A DNA stretch of 64,000 bases from Piscicola geometra (Eukaryota; Annelida; Clitellata; Hirudinida; Piscicolidae), in the NCBI GenBank assembly GCA_943735955.1, contig OX030956.1, positions 14,753,100 to 14,817,099 on the forward strand, given 5' to 3'. The translations under genes and the position numbers were made by a program. Within the stretch, counting starts at the first letter, position 1, and the number at the start of each line of letters is the position of its first letter. The notes under the pieces are model-generated. The model was not told the origin of the DNA. It did not search any database and was given only the letters and a program-made list of their open reading frames with translations. This document shows, piece by piece, positions 57,980 through 64,000 of this stretch.

Positions 57980-59917
57980 TTTAAATGATTTTTGTGATGG
58001 GATAGAGTAGGGTTGCCTATTTAATCATTGTTTAGTTCTATTTATTAATGTATTTATTGCTCGTCGTTTTTTCATCTTGTGATTTTATTCTTCTAGTTTT
58101 TGAAAACTAGGGACTTAAGGGTCGTTTAAAACGTTTTCGTAATTTATTTATTTTTTCCTAAACAAAACTTTTTTTCAATTCTCGTTATCGACAAACATAC
58201 TTGTTACTATTGCTAACAAATTTTTCTATCCAATTGAAGCACATTTTTTCCATCATAGTGTAATTGTACCATATTCATAGACTATAACTATAACTAAAGG
58301 CCCAATAGCCAGAGTTTAATAGTTATAAAAATGTACAAATTTTAACCATTTTTACTGTTATAAATCATTCAAAAAGCTTTTTTCTGGGTATAGTCTCAAG
58401 TGTTTCTTTCATTTGAAGTTGTCTTATTACGGTTTAAACATATGTGAAATTGTGTGCAGTTCTCTATTTATATTATATTTATCGATATAAGTGATAAAAG
58501 ATAATTTCACTAAATTTAGAATAAACGTGTGTATTGAACGCTTATAAGCTGGCGCCTTTGATGCCTATTCTATGCGGTTTGTGCGTTATATGAAGAGTTT
58601 TTCGATATTTATAAGGGTTTTAATAGTTCGTTAATTGGTTAGCATACATTGATTTTTTCTCGAAGATTCAGTTACTAACTTACAAGGTCGAACCCATTTC
58701 CCATTGATATTAATATTTAAATTTATTTTTGTATTGCTGTTTCTATTCCTTTTCACAGTTTAGTGTAGGAGAGCTCTTTCGTCAACAACATTGCTATATT
58801 TTGAACTTGTGCTTGCTTTTAAAACGCTTGATTAATGCCGTAATAACATTATCATCTATTTAGATCATTTGGCTAAAAATAAAATTGAAACTCAATCCGT
58901 CTTTTTTCGATACAGTATGAAATCTCCTTTCATAGTGCTTGACCCCACTGTTTGAAAAGCAAGTTTATTCGGATAGTTTGGGCAGACTCCAAACACTTGA
59001 CGGAATGCTTTTTAAATTCTTATTTAAACGGTTTAAAGATTTATAAAAATTTAATATAAATTCCAGCTTTATAAATTTAAAAAAACATAGATTTTGAAAC
59101 AAATTTATTCGTTAAAGTCTTTTTTACAAACAGCCTACAAGAATCTTGGTCTCCTACATTTTTATCTAGAATTATCATACATTTACAGTCAAAGATAAAA
59201 ATAATAGTAATTACTTCTCTAACAAATAAAAAAATAATATTCATAGATGTGTTTTTAGATAAAAGTTCAAAATGATATTCGTTTTTCCCGAGACAAGTAG
59301 TCTCTTTCTTCAAACAATAAAGTCAAGGGTAAAATTTAAATAGATCATTCAAGTTGGCACAATTTTCCTTCAAGTAGTTTTTAAACTATCCTTAAACAAA
59401 TTGAAAAGCTATTAAATGACATACTAGTACATTTGAAACAGCTATAAATAAAATTTAGGCGTTCTTCTTTTAGCGACTCAAGGATTATACATTTGCAAAA
59501 AGGTAATCATGACAAAACTTCAAAAGTCTCACGCAAAAATACCTTTTCACTAAACATCTCACTTACTTTTTCTATAGTTTTTCTTATTTAAAATTCAAAG
59601 ATTAATCAAGTATCTTAAAAGGCTTTCTGAAAACTTTAAATAACTATTTAATAAATATTTATCAAATTTAAAATAAACATTTCATTAAGAATATTTCAAT
59701 AAATCTTTTATATGAAATATAAATTCTAAGATATAAAAATAGGTCTGAATTATAATTATTGGATCAAATATAATTAATCCGATGAAATTTAACTAAATCC
59801 AAAATTAAATATTACATATTTATCTCTTTCTTTAAAAATGTTTCACTTTGAACTTATCTATCAGTAACTGTTATATGAGTACTTAAATATAAATGAACAA
59901 AATATTTCTGATGTAGT
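57980..59917. other. Convergent intergenic region between the stathmin and SLC7 genes
   Basis: The two genes face each other across about 2.2 kb. I see no reading frame, repeat array or RNA gene here. Confidence 0.5.
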
Positions 59918-62547
59918 TCAATGCTCTTTTCTTGTCTCTTCTGGAACCACGATCAGAAGTTTTTGAACAAAATTGCTGATTCTGTCTGGAAACAGAAAAT
60001 TTTTTCCCATTAAAAATTATTGTTCGATCACTATATATCCTATATTAAGTATAAAAAATCTTTTAAACAAGTTAATTGCTATCAATCATAATATATTTTC
60101 AGACTCTTGTTAAATAAATTTTTTTTTCTAGATTAACTATACCGTATATAGTCTACACGGTTTAGATCTAGTATATTTTAGTTAAAAAGCAATAGTTTCT
60201 ACCTACCCACGAATTTCGTAAATGCTTTTGGTTTAGACTTCCATGAGACGCAGACTAGGTAGACAGGAATGCCTGAAGCCGTGATGAGACAACCAATGCC
60301 TGTTTCGACGGGAGACGCAAAGATTGATGTAGCGGTAATGAAGACTGAGATCACGATGTAAATGATCGGCCAGCCTATCCACACCTGGTTGATAAGAAGC
60401 AATTTCACTTAATTTTAATTAGTTTAATGTTAAAAATCAAACAATACTTTGAATGTAAAAATTAAAGCAATTTACAACTATTTGAGTGGCTTAAAATACA
60501 TGAATAAAACTTATATTTGCATGTTACATTATTAATAACAAATAAAACAACGGAAGGCTCTCGGATTTAAGTGAAAAATTATACAGCAGTTAATCTCAAA
60601 ACTGGCAGACAAATCAATCAAGCGAATCAAGCAATAAAATTAGTTTTTAAAACTTATAAAAGCAAGAAACCTTGATAGGACGGTGGATGTTGGGCAGGGT
60701 ACGTCTGAAGACGAGAAGTGCTACGACAGACAGTGCGATTGCCAGCCAGCTGACGAATGACACGTATGTAATCAGCATGTACATGTCGGTAGACACCAGG
60801 TAAACGCACGACATCAAGCCCTGTTCGAGAGTTTGGAAGAGAAACAATATTTAGGGATGAATTTAACTGTGAACTCATAATTTTTTTTTATAAATGGGTT
60901 ATTAATAAAAGAAAAATTAATGAATTAATGAAGAAGAACTAACGATAAAGATGACAGCAGGTGCGGGTGTGAGACGCTTCACTTGTACGTAACTAAGCAG
61001 CTGCGGCATGTGGCCTTCCCTGGAGCCTGCATAGAACAGTCTGTATCAAAGAAAGATCGGTAATGTGTTAAGAAAAAAATGTTTAAATCAAAATTTTAAT
61101 TAAATTAAATTACATTTTAAATAAATAAAAAACAGAAATATATTTTTTTTAATTGAAAAAGCTTAGTTTTTTGACTATTTTCGAACCTTGCTGTTGTAAA
61201 AATGACTCCATTAACTCCACCGAAGGTTGACAGAGCGACAAACAAAGGCATCGTCCACGCCATCACGCCATACATCCTCTGGGCAAATGTCTGGTTGGAA
61301 AGATGATTGTGAGATCAGAGGCTTCCAATTAGTTGATGAACTGCATTATGTGTTGTTTAGAAACTGTATCATCATTTAGGAGGCATATAAACTGAGTAAC
61401 TTCTCCGTTTTTGTAACCGATAGAGTAAACTTTGAAAAGAAAAACTCTTATAATTAAAAAAGTATCATTATTATTATTAATTGTTTTATAAATAATTTTT
61501 ACTTCTCACCACAGCTACAGCATCCGAGGCCAACAAATCCTCTCTTGAGATGACGGTGATGTAAGCGACGTTGCAGAATGTGTAAATGCATGTTACTAGA
61601 ATGGTCGAGACCCACGAAGCTATTGGTAGGTTTCTAGGTTGAATGGGTGAGATAGTTAACAGAAAATTCAAATAAAAAATGCATTTAAAAATTTGACTTT
61701 TTTTATTTATAAACTATTTTTTTAAGCTGTAGAAAGCATTAATGAACTGGAAGAAAATTCCAAAGCAAATAACCTGTCTGGATTTTTCAATTCTTCGACA
61801 ACACAGTTTAAGTAATTCCTAAAAATAAAATTTAATCTAAATTTACTTTTTCAACTTTCATCTTTTTGAAAGTATTACAAAACATAGTAGCTAAACAACC
61901 ATCCATTGTAGGCGAAGAGACCTTGATAAAAACTCATTGCCACTGCTCCGACTGTCAGCTTCGTGTGCTCGAAAGGTTCTATGAAGTTTTCTGTTCTACC
62001 TTTTTAAAGGCAAAATTTAATTATTTATTGATCGTTTTAAGTGCCTTCATTTATTTAGACCAACATAATAGAATTCAAAAACTTTTCTACTTTTTGAAAG
62101 ATAGAAATTCTTTGAGAAGAATAATAAAAATAAGTGGGCGTCGTTAATTATGAATAACAATAATGAGCTCTTTCAATTCTTGGATTTAAATTTTTTTCTA
62201 TTCTTGGCTCATAGTTGTATTCATTGCTTCACGCTAATACTCATTGCTAGTAAATTCAAAAAGGCTTTGAACGTCTAAAACTAATCCAAACTGCAACTTG
62301 AAACAATTTCTATTTATAAATACTTCCTACAAATATTCAGTGCAAAAAAACCCATCCAACATCAAAAGACGCCTAAGCACGAATCATTGCTTGATTGAGA
62401 AATTATTCACAAACTTCTCACCCATTCCGAGTTGAACGGCTCCTGTGATGATGATGAGGACCAGGGCGAGTAGTTTGGCGTAGGTGAACAAGTCTTGAAC
62501 CCTCATCGACCACTTCACATCTATGGCGTTGATCACCGAGAGAGTAA
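59918..62547 (-). CDS. SLC7 light-chain amino-acid transporter, LAT-like (C-terminal 322 aa; 5' end outside)
   Basis: Nine minus-strand exons in transcript order: 62547-62422, 61978-61900, 61818-61774, 61633-61510, 61290-61187, 61040-60944, 60820-60671, 60384-60207 and 59985-59918. They total 971 bases, consistent in phase, with GT-AG at every junction and TGA at 59918-59920. Family marks in order: [14 protein letters not shown] with a membrane helix, [55 protein letters not shown], then a closing basic helix ending VVPEET. This is the second two-thirds of a 12-helix APC-fold exchanger (roughly TM5 to TM12). The VVPEET-like end and SREGH motif favour the LAT1/LAT2 (SLC7A5/A8) side over b0,+AT. 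Such proteins work as heterodimers with an SLC3 heavy chain; the cysteine that makes the link would be in the missing upstream exon. The first exons must lie right of 64000 or be unrecognised in 62548-64000. Confidence 0.9.
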
Positions 62548-62789
62548 CTGGTGGAGTGAATGAGTAGGCGAGGTGAAGTGTTGTAGGCATGGTGAATGGT
62601 TGTAAAGATAATGCCGGTTTTATAACCAATTGTTTACTATTCTCAGAATGTGTACTCATTAGAGAATGTATATATGGGATTTTTATGACAATTCTGAAAT
62701 GTATTTTCAATGTATTTCAGTTTAGTGAGTTTTATTCATGTGAATTCATACATAAGAAACTTTTTAAAAATAAATAATTATAAAAAGAA

Positions 62790-63790
62790 TGAACATTGAC
62801 GCCAACCCAAAGTGTATGTTTTTGCACCCGGTCAAACAGCAGTCTTTTCAACCTGGCTCGACTGATGACAAAAGCATTACACGAATGGTGATGAGCACAG
62901 ACATGTTGATAGCAGATTAAGCTGCACTGGTTACTTCCCACTCTGAAACAGAACTGAAAAGAATACTCAACAGGTTTACCGAGACATGCGACAAGCTCAG
63001 CTGAACAATCAGTCTCAAGAAAACACAGGTGGTGGCGCAGCACGCCATCTTACCTTAGATGACTGTTGATAATTATGAACTAGAAATCGACAGCAAGTTT
63101 ACCTATCATGGTTTGAAACTTACTGACGACCTCTCTCGAGTTGCAATTAGAACCGAATCAGAGGATTGACAAAGCTTCATCAACTTTAGCACCATTGTGG
63201 AGCAAGAAGGTGCTGACAATTAAAACCAAAGTAGTTGTATGCAAGGTCTGTGTTTTGAGCACTCTCCTTCATGCAAGAGAATCTTGGAAACTTTGCACCT
63301 TCCAGGGAAAAAGTTGAGCGTCATTACATGCGCTCTCTTTGACGCGTGCTTTAAATTTTTTTGAGAGACTGAATTACAAACAACGAAGTGTTGGCGAGGG
63401 CAGCCGTCTCTAGCATTGCCACTCTTCTCTGTCAACGACGTTTCTGATGGTTGGGCTTAGCAATAACTTTTTATTTAGAGAACAATAAACTAGGCATTAC
63501 TTCTCTACAAAGACGTCAACAAGCGCGACCTCAGCACTTGGGAATGTTTTGACAAAACATATACAACTGGAAACAAGTTGTACCTATGGGATTGGGAGTG
63601 GTAAAAGTGACTGTCGTTTACGCAATCGAATCATGGTTTGTGTGTTCAACCTGTAGGAGAAACTGTCACATAATAGGGGGCTTATAAAGGCACAGAAGAG
63701 GCTGCACAGGCTGAAGCATTGGTGCAAGTTCATTGTCTTCCGTGACTGATGAACGCTGAAAACTGAGAAAGTGAGTTCCAAAACCTGTTA
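62790..63790 (+). pseudogene. Dead non-LTR retrotransposon fragment, same family as 47030-47830
   Basis: Plus-strand frames give NPKCMFLHPVKQQSFQPGS, then a decayed DMLIAD..ALVTSHSETELKRIL (FADD region), CDKLS.TISLKKTQ, KASSTLAPLWSKKVLTIKTK, and NNEVLARA with CQRR.WLG. Stops and frame changes are frequent. It lies upstream of the first visible SLC7 exon and probably sits in the transporter's intron, antisense to it. Confidence 0.8.
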
Positions 63791-64000
63791 TGTACAAATT
63801 TGCGAAAATTGAGTTTTCATACCTATTAGCTTAATAGTCTTCATGAGCATATTTTCAAAAAGTGGGATTTCCAAAAGCGGTTAAATGGCACTTTTATAAG
63901 CTCTAGTACGTGCATGTGTGACTTCCAAAACCTGTTAAGTACACGAGCCAATCACAGACATTGTTTTGTTGACGATATGACGCAATGCGTCATTGGCACA
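63791..64000. other. Right end of window, nothing recognised
   Basis: Two short similar runs ('gagttccaaaacctgttatgtaca' and 'gacttccaaaacctgttaagtaca', at 63773 and 63921) form an imperfect direct repeat about 148 bases apart. No gene seen. Confidence 0.4.

Overview
This window is eukaryotic nuclear DNA from an invertebrate animal. The background is very AT-rich. Genes are split into exons with GT-AG introns, and the coding exons are visibly richer in G+C than the DNA around them. Four loci belong to animal families: a KCTD8/12/16-type GABA-B receptor auxiliary subunit, a MICOS subunit of the MIC19/MIC25 (CHCHD3/6) family, a stathmin, and an SLC7 light-chain amino-acid transporter. I would guess a protostome, perhaps a lophotrochozoan, but the sequence does not prove this. 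Exon chains were assembled by eye from splice signals, phase compatibility and family resemblance. Nothing here was checked by database search.

Layout. 1-19168: a direct tandem duplication with copies about 11.45 kb apart. Each copy carries a gene for an unrecognised, asparagine-rich, single-pass membrane protein. Copy 2 is complete (832 aa predicted); copy 1 lacks its first exon because the window starts inside it. Both copies also hold a phase-compatible alternative terminal exon that would give a 108-aa short form. 19169-25264: intergenic DNA with a decayed non-LTR retrotransposon, itself interrupted by two other elements, and several satellite-like repeats. 28295-36986: the KCTD gene, two coding exons separated by a 7.9-kb intron. 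38443-46005: a mobile-element cluster with an intact L2/CR1-like LINE ORF of 1044 aa (minus strand), a foldback-type element with long inverted arms made of a 16-bp minisatellite, and a truncated second LINE. 46286-48315: the MIC19/25 gene in six exons, with a dead LINE inside intron 4. 48316-52990: mostly empty, with a tRNA-derived SINE. 52995/54146-57676: the stathmin gene, with repeated helix exons and a very long acidic last exon. 59918-62547 (minus): nine exons of the SLC7 transporter, whose 5' part lies beyond the right edge. 62790-63790: another dead LINE, probably in the transporter's next intron.

The genes do not form a pathway. KCTD and stathmin suggest neuronal expression by family knowledge only. 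The most unusual content is (a) the duplicated orphan membrane-protein gene with two alternative 3' ends, (b) the stathmin with duplicated helix exons fused to a roughly 490-residue acidic tail, (c) the foldback element whose two arms keep the same order of variant repeat units, and (d) several element families that share a 3' hairpin followed by a microsatellite tail, nearly all in one orientation.
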